A DNA stretch of 64,000 bases. Origin: Methylobacterium sp. J-067 (GTDB lineage: Bacteria > Pseudomonadota > Alphaproteobacteria > Rhizobiales > Beijerinckiaceae). Below, piece after piece: positions 9,603-18,604 of this stretch (positions within the stretch are counted from its first letter, which is position 1; every line of letters begins with the position of its first letter). The stretch spans positions 1-64,000 of the forward strand of contig NZ_JAKSXZ010000040.1 in NCBI RefSeq assembly GCF_022829465.1. Direction: 5' to 3'. A program made the translations under genes and the position numbers. Under the pieces are notes generated by a model. It ran no database searches. It was given only the letters and a program-made list of their open reading frames with translations, and had not been told where the DNA came from.

Positions 9603-10508
9603 ATGACGATCGCGACGATGCAGACGCGCGACATCGGCTCCTGGCCGAAGAATATCGCGTTAGCTCGCAGTACAGGGCGAGGCTGGAAGGACATCCATGC
9701 GCAGCACGTCGCCGTCGAGCCTTGGACCGGGACGCTCGATCCCGTCGGCAATCCCTGCCTCGGCTACTGCGTCAACAGGCCGGCCCAGATCCGGCGGCGG
9801 ATCGGGCGCGGAGGCACGACCGAGACGAGCACGTTACGTCCCCGGCAGTTCCACCTCATCCCGGCTCTGGACCAGAGCGAATGGCAAAGACGAGGCCGGT
9901 CGGAGATGCTGGCGATGCATCTTCGCCAAGGGTTGATCAACGACACTGCGCGCCAGATGTGGAGTGCGACCGCGCAGCAGGTCGAGCTGGATATCCCCCT
10001 TGGGACGTCTGATCCGCTCCTCGAACAGCTGGCGCTGGCGATCTTGCAGACTCTGCGAGAGGAGCCCGATCCGTCTTCAGCGCTCTACGTCGAGGAACTC
10101 GTCCACGCTATGGTGGTCCGCCTCGTGCGGGCCTACACGGCCAACGGACGGTCGGCACGCACGATGCCTGACATAGACGCGCCCGATCGCTGCGAGATAT
10201 GGCGCCTCCGTGACGTGATCGAAGACCGGATCGCGGAGGATCTCTCACTGGAAGCCCTGGCGGCCGAGGTTGGTGTATCCCCCCGTACGCTTTCCCGGGT
10301 GTGCCTCAAGCAATGGGGAACGACCGTCCATCAATACGTCCTCTCCCGACGTATCGAGCGAGCCAAGGTCATGCTGCTTTCCACTGACTTAGCTATCACG
10401 TCTATCGCATTCGATACTGGATTCTCCAATCAAAGCCATTTGGCGACGGCCTTTCGACGCATCACTGGATTGACTCCGAAAGATTATAGGTCCAGCGGAC
10501 GTTTTTAG
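9603..10508 (+). CDS. AraC-family transcriptional regulator
   Basis: A 301-residue protein with a variable N-terminal ligand domain and a C-terminal double helix-turn-helix at about 195-298 (DLSLEALAAEVGVSPRTLSR; then ITSIAFDTGFSNQSHLATAF and the closing GLTPKDYRSS). GAGAGG lies about eight bases before the ATG. It is divergent from the Old Yellow Enzyme/symporter operon across a 250-base spacer, and local control of that operon is the simplest inference. Inducer unknown. Confidence 0.88.
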   Translation: MTIATMQTRDIGSWPKNIALARSTGRGWKDIHAQHVAVEPWTGTLDPVGNPCLGYCVNRPAQIRRRIGRGGTTETSTLRPRQFHLIPALDQSEWQRRGRSEMLAMHLRQGLINDTARQMWSATAQQVELDIPLGTSDPLLEQLALAILQTLREEPDPSSALYVEELVHAMVVRLVRAYTANGRSARTMPDIDAPDRCEIWRLRDVIEDRIAEDLSLEALAAEVGVSPRTLSRVCLKQWGTTVHQYVLSRRIERAKVMLLSTDLAITSIAFDTGFSNQSHLATAFRRITGLTPKDYRSSGRF

Positions 10509-10722
10509 AATTTTTATAAACTTGGTCGCGAGATGGCGATCGTTCCGTTCCGGCTAAATCGAAGAGGCTCCGTCAACCGTTCGGTTTCGGCCGTAGCGCC
10601 GAAGGTCGGGCGTCAATCAGAACCCAAGTTCCTGGACGGCCGCTTTGGAGACGCGCTGATGACAGTCGGGGCGGCCGGGTTGGGTCGGAAGTAGGAGGAC
10701 CGCTCCGGGTGGTTTGCTGCCC

Positions 10723-10757
10723 GTCCGCTTCCGCTTAAACAAATGGCGGAAGCGGAC
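10723..10757. repeat. 12-bp inverted repeat, copy 2 of the palindromic element
   Basis: GTCCGCTTCCGC at 10723-10734 pairs exactly with GCGGAAGCGGAC at 10746-10757 around an 11-base AT-rich loop. It shares its outer arms and the following TTCG with the element at 5874-5910. It lies just past the 3' end of the chemoreceptor gene, so it could also act in transcription termination, but no T run follows on either strand. Confidence 0.65.
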
Positions 10758-10772
10758 CTTCGATGGTTCGTG

Positions 10773-12461
10773 TTAAGCCGCCCGCACGGTGGCGAGGAAG
10801 CGGGCAACCTCGGCTGTGAGGTGCTCCGATTGGCGCGACAGCTCCGAGGCCGCCCCCAGCACCTGGGTCGCCGCCGCCCCGGTCTCCTCGGCGGCCCCCG
10901 CTACGCCGGCGATGTTACCCGTGACCTCCCCCGTGCCCGCTGCCGCCTGGGCCACGTTGCGAACGATCTCCTGGGTCGCTGCCCCTTGCTCCTCCACCGC
11001 CGCCGCGATCGAGGTCGCCACCGCGCTGATCTCCCGGATGCGCCCGGTGATCCCGCCAATCGAGGCGACGGCCTGCCCGGTCGACGCCTGGATCTGCAGG
11101 ATCTGCCCGGAGATCTCGTTCGTCGCCTTCGCGGTCTGCTCGGCCAGCGCCTTCACCTCCGCGGCTACCACGGCAAACCCCTTCCCGGCCGCCCCCGCCC
11201 GGGCCGCCTCGATCGTCGCGTTCAGCGCCAGCAAATTGGTTTGTCCGGCGATATTCGAGATCAGCCCGACGACGTCGCCGATCCGCGCGACGGCCGTGCT
11301 CAGTTCATGCACCAGCGCCCCCGCCTGGTCGGCCTCCCCCACGGCCTGTCGCGCTAGCTCGGCGGAGCCATCGACCTGCCGGCCGATCTCTTGCACCGAG
11401 GAGCCCAGTTCCTCCGCCGCCGCGGCGACGGTGTTGACGTTCGAGGCCGCCTCCTCAGCGGCCGCGGCCACGGCGGACGACTGCGCCGCGGTCTCGGCGG
11501 CGGTGCCGCTCATGGTTCCGGCGGTCGCCTGAAGCTCGGTCGCCGAGGACGACACCATCCCGATGACGCCGCCGACCGCCTGCTCGAACCCATCGGCCAT
11601 CTCGCGCATGGCGCGCTTGCGCTGCTCTTCTGCTGCAAATCGCGCTTGAGCCGTTTCAGCCTCTAATGCCCGCATGCGGATCAGGCCATCTTTGAAGACC
11701 TGCACGGCCTTCGCGATCGTCCCGATCTCCGTGCGCTGGCCCTGGTGGGGGATCGTGACCGACAGGTCCCCTTCGGCAAGCTGCCCCATAGGTGTGACGA
11801 CCGATCGGATGCCAGCGCTTATGCTGCGTACGATCAAGAAAGCCAGAAGAGCCGCAAATACGACGGCTGCCACGCCCATCCCAAGCATCAGGCTCCGCGC
11901 TGCACTCGCGGTCGCCTCGCCACGTGCGACGGCTGCCGCGCTCGTGCGGTTTGTGAGGACGACGATCCGATCGAGCGCTTCTGCAGCCGCCTTGATGCGG
12001 GGACGCACGGTCTCGGTCATCTCGGCAAGAGCTTGCGCCTTTTGCCCAGAGCGCGAATGCACGAGCACCGCGTCGACGCTGGCTTTGAAGCCCTGCCAAT
12101 CGGTCGTGAACTTATCGAATAGCTGGCGCTCCTCGCCCCGACCAGCGAGAGGCTCGTAGGCTGCAGCGGTCTTCGTCACCGCCGCGATCTTCTCAGCGAG
12201 CGTCTTCTCTTCGGCTGCCATGCGTGCTGATTCGGCATAGAGAACGTGATTGATGACGCTGACGCGCACATCGATCACGTTGCCCCGCAACTCGCCCGCA
12301 TAGCGCACGCTTGGCACAGCGTCCTGACCCAGACTGACGTTCACCCGGCTCAACGCATCGATGCCATGCAGGCCGATCGCTGCGGTTCCGAGCATCGACA
12401 TGCTGAGCATGGCGAAGGTGGCGACGAGCTTCGTCCGGATCGACAGGGGCGGGAAGTTCAT
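10773..12461 (-). CDS. Methyl-accepting chemotaxis protein
   Basis: About 562 residues from the ATG at 12461 ([11 protein letters not shown]); an in-frame upstream start would add 17 residues unlike a receptor N-terminus. Order: TM1 (residues about 12-31), a periplasmic four-helix-bundle domain of about 150 residues, TM2 (about 188-212), a HAMP domain, then the cytoplasmic signalling helix pair. The hairpin tip carries the conserved [20 protein letters not shown] run that binds CheA/CheW. There is no C-terminal pentapeptide tether. The ligand is unknown. It stands alone, without che genes nearby. Confidence 0.93.
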   Translation of the reverse strand: MNFPPLSIRTKLVATFAMLSMSMLGTAAIGLHGIDALSRVNVSLGQDAVPSVRYAGELRGNVIDVRVSVINHVLYAESARMAAEEKTLAEKIAAVTKTAAAYEPLAGRGEERQLFDKFTTDWQGFKASVDAVLVHSRSGQKAQALAEMTETVRPRIKAAAEALDRIVVLTNRTSAAAVARGEATASAARSLMLGMGVAAVVFAALLAFLIVRSISAGIRSVVTPMGQLAEGDLSVTIPHQGQRTEIGTIAKAVQVFKDGLIRMRALEAETAQARFAAEEQRKRAMREMADGFEQAVGGVIGMVSSSATELQATAGTMSGTAAETAAQSSAVAAAAEEAASNVNTVAAAAEELGSSVQEIGRQVDGSAELARQAVGEADQAGALVHELSTAVARIGDVVGLISNIAGQTNLLALNATIEAARAGAAGKGFAVVAAEVKALAEQTAKATNEISGQILQIQASTGQAVASIGGITGRIREISAVATSIAAAVEEQGAATQEIVRNVAQAAAGTGEVTGNIAGVAGAAEETGAAATQVLGAASELSRQSEHLTAEVARFLATVRAA

Positions 12462-12734
12462 GGGGAAGGCCGTTCGCGCGACGTCACGAGTGCAAGAGCA
12501 ATTATGCTGCACCGCGTATGGTTAAGCAGTGATGCATAACCCGCGATTTGCGCTCGGAACTAAAAACCCAACGAGAGATTAAACTCGCTTCCTATTTCGT
12601 TAGGTTGCAAGTCTGCTTACTGGATCGCACCAAGCAGCGCCGTATGGCAATCATGGGTCGAAAGCAGCCGATCTTCTCGCTGGACGCCTTTTGGTAGCGC
12701 AATACCCACCGAACAGGTCGACTAGGATAGGGGT

Positions 12735-13028
12735 TCAGCCGCTTGGATCGCCGTGCGTACCGCTCAAGAAGCAGAGCGCTCCGTAGTCCAGGCGCAGGAC
12801 TATGAGCTTGTCCAGTTCAGCGAGCATCCGGCGCTCCAACTCTTCAGTGTCTTCTCCGGCCCGCACCTTGTCTGTGATGATGCTGGCATAGGCGCTCGTT
12901 CGGCACTGCCCCTCAGTGATGCAGCGCTGGAGCCCAGCGAGCTTCTGAGCCGTGGCTTTCGGATCGACGGGCTGAGCATCGTCTATGTGGTTCACACGTC
13001 CCATGCCGAATGGATCGTCAGAACCCAT
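12735..13028 (-). CDS. Hypothetical 97-residue protein
   Basis: Starts MGSDDPFGMGRVNHIDDAQP and holds a helical core (LERRMLAELDKLIVLRL near residues 62-78) with two Cys in QRCITEGQC. A more upstream in-frame start at 13097 is possible but adds a hydrophobic Gly-rich stretch of unlikely composition. No family recognised. Codon use is consistent with coding. Confidence 0.45.
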   Translation of the reverse strand: MGSDDPFGMGRVNHIDDAQPVDPKATAQKLAGLQRCITEGQCRTSAYASIITDKVRAGEDTEELERRMLAELDKLIVLRLDYGALCFLSGTHGDPSG

Positions 13029-13172
13029 CGCACGTAGACCGCGGAGGCTACCACCTGCGAGAACTGGCGGGATGTAACAGCCGAGCATTCTAAGCACGCA
13101 ACGTTAGTCAGTCCGTTGGATTTAGGCTTACCGGCACGCCGGTCGAGATCCGCTCAACAGGCAGTGCCAACC

Positions 13173-13283
13173 CTAGAGCAGGACCATTGCGATGGCCGCA
13201 CTCAGGAATCCTATACCCAGTGCCATAAAGATCGCCGAAGCGTTAAGGGGCGAGCGGTCAGACGAGCTGGGCAGTAGGGTCAT
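13173..13283 (-). CDS. 36-residue single-helix membrane peptide
   Basis: Translates as MTLLPSSSDRSPLNASAIF followed by one strongly hydrophobic helix (MALGIGFLSAAIAMVLL) and a stop. The split between a polar head and an uninterrupted helix is typical of real small membrane proteins. There is no strong ribosome-binding site (AGGG about 14 bases upstream). Function unknown. Confidence 0.35.
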   Translation of the reverse strand: MTLLPSSSDRSPLNASAIFMALGIGFLSAAIAMVLL

Positions 13284-13798
13284 GGGCACGCAAACTACCC
13301 TGGGGGCTAACCGTTCCCGACCCAACTGGGTATCCGCCCCGCTGTGGCCTTGAGGTCACTGCCCTACCTCGCGACGGCCCCTTTGAAGAAGCACCGAAGG
13401 TGAGCCGGGTGCCTGCATTGGGTCGAAAGCGGCTGGCCCGCTCAATGCTGAGAAAGGGCCGTGAGCCGGCGCTTGCGGTGTCCAATTCCCCCGCGCTGCC
13501 GACCCTCACGCAACCGCCCGGCCAAGGCTGCACGGGCAGGACGGGAGGAACTGGCTTCGGTCTGCCTGGCGTTGCGTACTCACCTGCTACGGGCCGTGCG
13601 GTAACGCGAACGCCTCGGGCACGCATGCGGGGAAGGCTTCACTTTATTAGGCACCGCTTGGACCTGTCCCAGGGCGTTCGCTAAGCACCTCAATCAGGTT
13701 GTATGCTGGTCACCCAAGGTATGCCCGCACCTGTGACACCGACGCTGGGACCATTGCGCACGACCGACCGTTCTTCAGTCTCTCAGCGAAAGACCCCT
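13284..13798. other. Long spacer without a convincing gene
   Basis: Overlapping Arg/Pro-rich frames occur on both strands (for example 13258-13626 minus and 13400-13684 plus), but none has a start signal or protein-like composition. The 3' part is the leader of the secreted-protein gene at 13799. Confidence 0.35.
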
Positions 13799-14074
13799 AT
13801 GAACAAGCGTATTCTCGTTGCGGCGTTTGTCGCAGCGCTCACTACTCCTGCCTTCGCCCAGGTTTTGGAAAGCCCGACCACTACAACCGTTATTGTCCCC
13901 CGTGGTGCGCCGGGTGTCGTCACCCGTCAGCCGGGCTCGACGGGTGAAGAGGGCTCTGCCAGCTACTCGCCGACCGGACGTGCTGCGGACGGTATTTCGA
14001 ACGACTCAGCTGCTTCTGGCAATGAAGGGCAGCCCTCTCGAATGGGTTCGACGGGAAGCGGCGGCGGCAAGTAG
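13799..14074 (+). CDS. Small secreted low-complexity protein
   Basis: A 91-residue product from the ATG at 13799 with a clear Sec signal peptide: MNKR, a hydrophobic core to about residue 18, and a cleavage site after PAFA (PAFA|QVLESP). The mature part is Ser/Gly/Thr/Pro-rich and ends in a Gly-rich tail (GSGGGK). Short exported proteins of this build are common in Methylobacterium; no enzymatic domain is visible. Longer upstream starts would bury the signal peptide and are rejected. Confidence 0.6.
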   Translation: MNKRILVAAFVAALTTPAFAQVLESPTTTTVIVPRGAPGVVTRQPGSTGEEGSASYSPTGRAADGISNDSAASGNEGQPSRMGSTGSGGGK

Positions 14075-14460
14075 TCATAGTCGAGGGTAGCCCCTAGCCC
14101 CTGGCAGCCCTTCTTCTATCCCTAAGTGTGGCCCCGGCGCGTCGCCTTCCACAGCACAGCGACGGCCTCATGCGCTGACCTTCTCAAAATGAGATGGACG
14201 TGCGATCCAGGCCGCTGGTGTAGGCAAAGTAGTAGCCGCCCCTGTCGGCCAGGGGCGGTGGTTAAGTCAACGTTGCCGGCCTGTCGCACAATCTTTGCTA
14301 GGGTAGCGTGTCGGGTTCCTCCCGAGCCGCGACCCCCACGCCTGCCTTCCCGTCTCAACTGACCGGGTTGAGGTGGGCGTGGGTGCGGCCGGGCGCCGAC
14401 GCGATGTCCAGTCGCGCCAGTCCCGGCCGCTTTCCGCCCTGCCAGGGACGGAACTGAAAT
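14075..14460. other. Spacer at the left edge of the seven-gene block
   Basis: No gene is supported. It holds the hairpin at 14236-14258 and GC-rich imperfect repeats. Confidence 0.35.
14236..14258. terminator. GC-rich hairpin, possible terminator
   Basis: CCGCCCCTG and CAGGGGCGG form a perfect 9-bp stem around a five-base loop. It lies between convergent units (the secreted-protein gene on plus and the block ending at 14461 on minus). No T run follows on either side, so intrinsic termination is uncertain. Confidence 0.35.
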
Positions 14461-14757
14461 TCAGGGCCGCTCAGTCAGGAAGCCCAGCACGACGCGCACC
14501 TGCTGAACATGGGGCGGCTCGGGGATGCCGGGCAGTAGGGCTCCGATCCGCTCATGCACGGCCAGCCAGCGCCGCACGAGGCGCAACAGGGTCGGCCCAT
14601 GAGGCTCGCGGCCTCGACGCTCGGCGCCGCCGTAGAGCGCGGACAAGCGCAGGTCCAAAAGGCGGACCTCGGCCACGAGGAACAGGAACCGGACGGTTTC
14701 GCCCAACGACAGGCGACGCACGGGCCGGGCGGCTGTGATGGGAAGTGTGGTCGGCAT
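14461..14757 (-). CDS. Hypothetical protein, last gene of the seven-gene block
   Basis: 98 residues, Arg/Leu-rich, with a helical segment (ETVRFLFLVAEVRLLDLRL at about 19-37). The ATG at 14757 shares a base with the stop of the preceding gene (TGATG), strong evidence of translational coupling and of the chosen start. No family recognised. It closes a run of seven minus-strand genes starting at 18235. Confidence 0.5.
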   Translation of the reverse strand: MPTTLPITAARPVRRLSLGETVRFLFLVAEVRLLDLRLSALYGGAERRGREPHGPTLLRLVRRWLAVHERIGALLPGIPEPPHVQQVRVVLGFLTERP

Positions 14758-15215
14758 CAGGCGCGCATCCCGACAAGGGCCAGGACCGCGCACCCGGCGG
14801 CGGCCACGACATTGCCAGCGCCGCCCCACGGCAGCGGCGGGAACAGTTGGCGGACCTCTGCCGTCGCGACGGGGGCGGGCTCGGCCTGGACCTCGTCCTG
14901 CGGCGCCTCGATCACGGCGGGGGCTTCCTCGCGCGGGCGCGCGATACTGGTTTCGAAACTCCCGAGGTCGCCTAAGCGCACGATCTGCGCCGGCATGGTC
15001 GGACGCGGCGGCGGGGCGGTCTTGGTGGCCTGCGCGTCGGCGCCTTCCTCGATCCCGTCCAGGGCGGCGATGATCTTGTCCGCTGCATCAAGGGCGGTCT
15101 GCGCCGCCTCCTCAAGGCGAGCGCGGAGGGCGAGGCCGGCAAGCGGCGCCGGGGCTGCCGGTTCGGGCAGGCGCGGGCGAGGCGTGAAAGCGACGACGTT
15201 GGACATGGCGGGCAC
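14757..15215 (-). CDS. Hypothetical protein with proline-rich linker and C-terminal hydrophobic segment
   Basis: 152 residues. An N-terminal Pro-rich stretch, a helical region (LRARLEEAAQTALDAADKII at about 29-48), a long Pro/Ala/Glu linker, and a single hydrophobic C-terminal segment (about 134-150) that could anchor it in the membrane. An internal ATG three codons in is an alternative start. Family unknown. Coupled to the downstream gene by TGATG. Confidence 0.5.
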   Translation of the reverse strand: MPAMSNVVAFTPRPRLPEPAAPAPLAGLALRARLEEAAQTALDAADKIIAALDGIEEGADAQATKTAPPPRPTMPAQIVRLGDLGSFETSIARPREEAPAVIEAPQDEVQAEPAPVATAEVRQLFPPLPWGGAGNVVAAAGCAVLALVGMRA

Positions 15216-15263
15216 TCTGCGGGGGTATGGCGTGAAGGTCGGCTGGATGGGGCGAAGGGAAGG

Positions 15264-16454
15264 CTATTCCCCGCCCCAAGCCTCGCGGATCTCTGCAATC
15301 AGCGCCATGTTGCGGATCTTCATTTCGCAGAGCATTTCGTGATGGACGCGGGACACGAGGATGGCATCGCGGTCGGCCTCGGTCTTGGGGGCGCGGCGAG
15401 CTACTTCCTGAACGCACGCATCGCGGAGACAGCCGAGGCGGTTGCTTTCGGCCTCGATGATCTCCCCGCCGTCGTTTTGAAGGCGGATATTGGCGTCTGC
15501 ATAGAACCGAACCTCCTGCGACACGTCGCTCAGAACCTCGGCCTCGCGGTGGAACACGTCGATTAGTCGAAGCAGGCAATCCAAGGGGACGGCCGACAGG
15601 TCCAAGTCGTAAGCGTAGGCGAATGCCTCGCGGCACAGGTCGCGATTGGGGATGGGCTGCCTGCTGGCGGGCAAAGGCGCCAGGGTATCGGCCAGCACGG
15701 CGTCAACGAACTGCGTCCCAAGGCGGTCCCAAGCGTCTTCTTGATGCTCGGTGCGATCCGCCGGGGCGTTGTAGCCGGCGGCGCCGATGGGGCCGAGGCA
15801 TTTGAGGGCCATGCCGAGCGTGGTTTTGGGCTCGGTTGCCTCAAGCTTCTCCATAAGGCGCTTGGCCTCCGCATAGTAAGGGAGCCATTCCGTCTCCGAC
15901 ATGCGCCAGGCCATGTGCCTGCGGTCGGCCTTGATGTTGGCCGCGTAGGCTTTGCAGAACTCGGCGGCCAGCTTGGCAATGTGTGCGTCGGGTCCGAAAT
16001 CGACGGCGACCGGCTCGCCCTTGATCGGCGCTGAGACAGGCTGCGCCTCCGGCTTCTGCGGGTACTCGTCGGCGTAGGCCAATGCGAACAGAGCGGCGGT
16101 GTTCAGTTCGTGCCCGATCTGGTCCAGGCGCAATTCGCGCTCGGACGCCATAGGATGCAGCCGGGCATACTCGGCCACTGAAATCCCGCCGGTCTCCAAC
16201 GCCCGGCCGAGCGACGCCTTTGTCCAGAACCCACCCTCCGGGTCCATAAGCTCGGCGTACTCGTGCAGCGGGGCGCTGCGCTTGGAGTGCTCGTTGCAGG
16301 CGGAATGCCAAGCGGCCATGGCCTCGGGGCTGCCGGGAGCGGGGAGTGCAGCCGATGCGGCGGGGATCTGGCGCAGGCTCGCCCGCAAATTGGCGGCGCG
16401 CTCGCGGAGCGTTGGGGCGGCGGTCTCGGCTTGGCGACGGAAGGGATTGCGCAT
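15264..16454 (-). CDS. Large hypothetical protein of the seven-gene block
   Basis: A 396-residue, mostly alpha-helical soluble protein beginning MRNPFRRQAETAAPTLRERA. Charged helices dominate; one segment (VDFGPDAHIAKLAAEF) and the C-terminal HHEMLCEMKIRNMALIAEI look well folded. No catalytic motif, membrane segment or known domain was recognised. It is the largest member of the block and sits between unrelated unknown genes, so cargo or replication/transfer functions of a mobile element are possible but unproven. Confidence 0.6.
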   Translation of the reverse strand: MRNPFRRQAETAAPTLRERAANLRASLRQIPAASAALPAPGSPEAMAAWHSACNEHSKRSAPLHEYAELMDPEGGFWTKASLGRALETGGISVAEYARLHPMASERELRLDQIGHELNTAALFALAYADEYPQKPEAQPVSAPIKGEPVAVDFGPDAHIAKLAAEFCKAYAANIKADRRHMAWRMSETEWLPYYAEAKRLMEKLEATEPKTTLGMALKCLGPIGAAGYNAPADRTEHQEDAWDRLGTQFVDAVLADTLAPLPASRQPIPNRDLCREAFAYAYDLDLSAVPLDCLLRLIDVFHREAEVLSDVSQEVRFYADANIRLQNDGGEIIEAESNRLGCLRDACVQEVARRAPKTEADRDAILVSRVHHEMLCEMKIRNMALIAEIREAWGGE

Positions 16455-16521
16455 GGGATGGCCTCACGGTCTCGGGTGAGAGGGAGGCGCGGCGGGGTGA
16501 GCGCCGCGCGGTGGCGGCGGC

Positions 16522-17121
16522 TCAGACGGTCGGCACGAAGCCGTAGGCGAACACGCCCCCAGCGATGATCGCGACGGCGATTAGGGCCTCGCCCGCGATG
16601 TCGAGGAACCGCAGGGCACGGACGTGCGCGGTGTCGGGGCGAACGGGTGTGACGGCCTCCCATCCGCAAATCGCGCCGGGGGCCTCCTCGTCCTCGGGGG
16701 CATCTGCCGACACCCGCGAGCGGAGGTCGATCACCGGCACGGAACGGCGCGGAAAGTAGGCAGCGAGGCGACCGGACGGCGCGGCCTGCGGGATCGGGGC
16801 GGGGCCGGTGAGCGTGCCGAGGTACAGGCTCAGGTCTTTCGCCCGCGCCATGGCGATGCTGTAGGCGGGCTGATGGCCGGCGGAAAACTCGGCCTCGTCC
16901 AGCACCCACCACGCCAGATGACTGAACAGGGCCAGGGCCTCGGGGGTGGTGGCGCAGGCAACCGCGACAACAGCCATGCTGGCGTCGTCGTAGGCGGTTT
17001 CGGCGCGCTCGGACGCCTCGCCCTCGGGGGCGATCTGAAAAGCGTCGTAGGCGGCGCGGTGGGCCGCGATGGCGGTGTGGACCGGGCTGATAGTGGGAAG
17101 GGTCATGCGGGCGTGCGTCAT
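16522..17121 (-). CDS. Hypothetical protein with C-terminal membrane helix
   Basis: 199 residues from the ATG at 17121, chosen because GAGGAG lies about eight bases upstream; a longer frame to 17217 is Pro/Arg-rich noise. A helical N-terminal half (AIAAHRAAYDAFQ, then ERAETAYDDASMAVVAVA) is followed by a Pro-rich linker and a predicted C-terminal transmembrane helix (AGEALIAVAIIAGGVFAYGF). No known family. Part of the minus-strand block. Confidence 0.55.
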   Translation of the reverse strand: MTHARMTLPTISPVHTAIAAHRAAYDAFQIAPEGEASERAETAYDDASMAVVAVACATTPEALALFSHLAWWVLDEAEFSAGHQPAYSIAMARAKDLSLYLGTLTGPAPIPQAAPSGRLAAYFPRRSVPVIDLRSRVSADAPEDEEAPGAICGWEAVTPVRPDTAHVRALRFLDIAGEALIAVAIIAGGVFAYGFVPTV

Positions 17122-17259
17122 CGTTCGCGCTCCTCGTGGGGCTCGTGGCGGTGGGTTCGGCGGGTGAAGTGGACTCACTCGACTAAGTGACTGTTCGGAC
17201 TGTGCTTCCGTCCTCAAAAGGGGCGAAAATGGCCCTGCGGACTCACTCGCCCGTCACGG

Positions 17260-17676
17260 CTAGGCGCGGGCCAGGGCGTTGAAGGCGCCGGGGCGGCGGA
17301 ACACCTTCCGCAGACGGCGTTGGGCGGCGTGGTGAGCCGTAGCGGGCTCGCCAGACGCGGCGGCGCGGTCGCGGTAATAGGCGATGAGGGCGGCGGCAGC
17401 CTCGGACGTCGAGGGCGTCAGGCTGTGCAGGTCGAACCGGGCGGCGGTGCGAGCCTGCCGCAGGCCGGCGCGGTAGGACTTCCAGCCGGCGGGGACGGGA
17501 CGGCCGGCGCGGTGAAGAGCGCGAGCGTGGCGCCCAGCCTTGCGGTCGGCGGCGTCGGCTGCCTCGGCCCGGCGGATCGCGGCATAGATCGGGGCGGCGG
17601 CCACGGGGTCGGCACGGTAGGTGATGAGCGCGACGGCGGCGGCGAGGGCCGAGCGGCGGGTGAGGGCGACGACCAT
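17260..17676 (-). CDS. Arg/Ala-rich hypothetical protein
   Basis: 138 residues from the ATG at 17676, which overlaps the stop of the upstream gene as TGATG. Highly basic and helical (YRAGLRQARTAARFDLHSL in the middle; HHAAQRRLRKVFRRPGAF near the end), so nucleic-acid binding is conceivable. No known domain. Part of the minus-strand block. Confidence 0.5.
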   Translation of the reverse strand: MVVALTRRSALAAAVALITYRADPVAAAPIYAAIRRAEAADAADRKAGRHARALHRAGRPVPAGWKSYRAGLRQARTAARFDLHSLTPSTSEAAAALIAYYRDRAAASGEPATAHHAAQRRLRKVFRRPGAFNALARA

Positions 17677-17882
17677 CACGCGATCTCCCCCGACAGGCCG
17701 GACGGGAAGCGGTTGCGGAGCTTGCGGGCCTGCCCGAGCGCCCAGGCGTGACGAGCGCGCATCGAGGCGTCACCGTCCGAAAGCTGGCGGCGATACCAAG
17801 CCGCGAGCCGGAGGCACCGAGCGTGATCCTGCCGGGCGTCGAGAAGCTGGCGCGCGGGGGTGCGGATCAGGGGGTGAGACAT
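17676..17882 (-). CDS. Small basic hypothetical protein
   Basis: 68 residues (MSHPLIRTPARQLLDARQDH onward), helical and basic, with LRLAAWYRRQLSDGD and HAWALGQARKLRNRF. Chosen from the ATG at 17882; upstream extension of the frame is arginine-rich antisense noise. Coupled to the next gene by TGATG and 11 bases downstream of the previous gene. Family unknown. Confidence 0.5.
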   Translation of the reverse strand: MSHPLIRTPARQLLDARQDHARCLRLAAWYRRQLSDGDASMRARHAWALGQARKLRNRFPSGLSGEIA

Positions 17883-17893
17883 GGCGCGGCGGC

Positions 17894-18235
17894 TCAGTGA
17901 ACGATGCCGGCGCGGGCGAGCTTCGCGGACTGCCAAGCAGCCTTGAGGCAGACGGCCATGGCAGCAGCCCAGGTGCCGCCGTGGCGCTTCTGGTGCTCGC
18001 GAGCGGCGAGGGTCGCGACGGTCATGATCGCGGCGCGGTCGAACTTGTGAGAGACGGCGAACGTCTCGCCACGGCCGGAGCGCGTGGTGATGTTGAGGGG
18101 GAGGTTGCGCGAGCGGGCGTAGGCCGAGGCGAGGCCGCGAGCGGCGAGCAGGCCGGGGACGACGGGGGCGCGGTCGGACTTGATGCCCCGTAGCGCGGCG
18201 GACCAAGAGAAGGAGCGGCGGCTGGAGTGGGACAT
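17894..18235 (-). CDS. First gene of the seven-gene block, hypothetical
   Basis: 113 residues from the ATG at 18235 (MSHSSRRSFSWSAALRGIKS). It includes a basic N-terminus and a helix-rich C-terminal half (IMTVATLAAREHQKRHGGTW, AMAVCLKAAWQSAKLA). Divergent from a small XRE repressor at 18310; the 74-base spacer must hold both promoters, so repression of the block by that protein is likely. Function unknown. Confidence 0.5.
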   Translation of the reverse strand: MSHSSRRSFSWSAALRGIKSDRAPVVPGLLAARGLASAYARSRNLPLNITTRSGRGETFAVSHKFDRAAIMTVATLAAREHQKRHGGTWAAAMAVCLKAAWQSAKLARAGIVH

Positions 18236-18259
18236 CAGAGTTGATCCGCTTGGGGCGAC

Positions 18260-18277
18260 GTGATACTTATGGATCAC
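18260..18277. promoter_or_regulatory. Candidate operator between divergent block and repressor
   Basis: GTGAT-ACTTATGG-ATCAC: two 5-bp inverted half-sites around eight bases, in the 74-base spacer between divergent genes. Position fits an operator of the XRE protein at 18310. The short arms make chance occurrence possible. Confidence 0.3.
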
Positions 18278-18309
18278 AAAGCGCCGAAGGTCAAGACCTA
18301 AAGATCGTA

Positions 18310-18576
18310 ATGAGCCAAAAAGATCATTTCGGGGTGACGGGCAGGCAGATTGCAGCGGCGCGAACGCTGCTTGGAATTGGACAGGCAGATTTAGCCGCCT
18401 CGGCTTCGATCTCTGTCCCTACCTTGAAGCGGATGGAGGCTAGCGAAGGTCCGGCTTCGGGTATGGCGAACAACGTTCGCGCCGTGGTCGCCGCTCTTGA
18501 GGCCGCCGGCCTCGATTTCATCCCCGAGAACGGGGGCGGCGCTGGCATCCGGTTCCGGGAGCGGAAGGGCGCGTGA
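18310..18576 (+). CDS. Small XRE-type helix-turn-helix repressor
   Basis: 88 residues from the ATG at 18310. The whole protein is one Cro/CI-like domain: QIAAARTLLGIGQADLAASA, then the recognition helix region VPTLKRMEAS, and VVAALEAAGLDFIPENGGG at the end. This build (AAR.LLG..Q..LA ... TLKR.E ... ALE.AG..FI) is a well-known short repressor type in alphaproteobacteria, often on mobile elements. Divergent from the seven-gene block, which it probably represses. Confidence 0.85.
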   Translation: MSQKDHFGVTGRQIAAARTLLGIGQADLAASASISVPTLKRMEASEGPASGMANNVRAVVAALEAAGLDFIPENGGGAGIRFRERKGA

Positions 18577-18604
18577 TTTGCCGACACGCCGAGAAACCCT
18601 GAAC

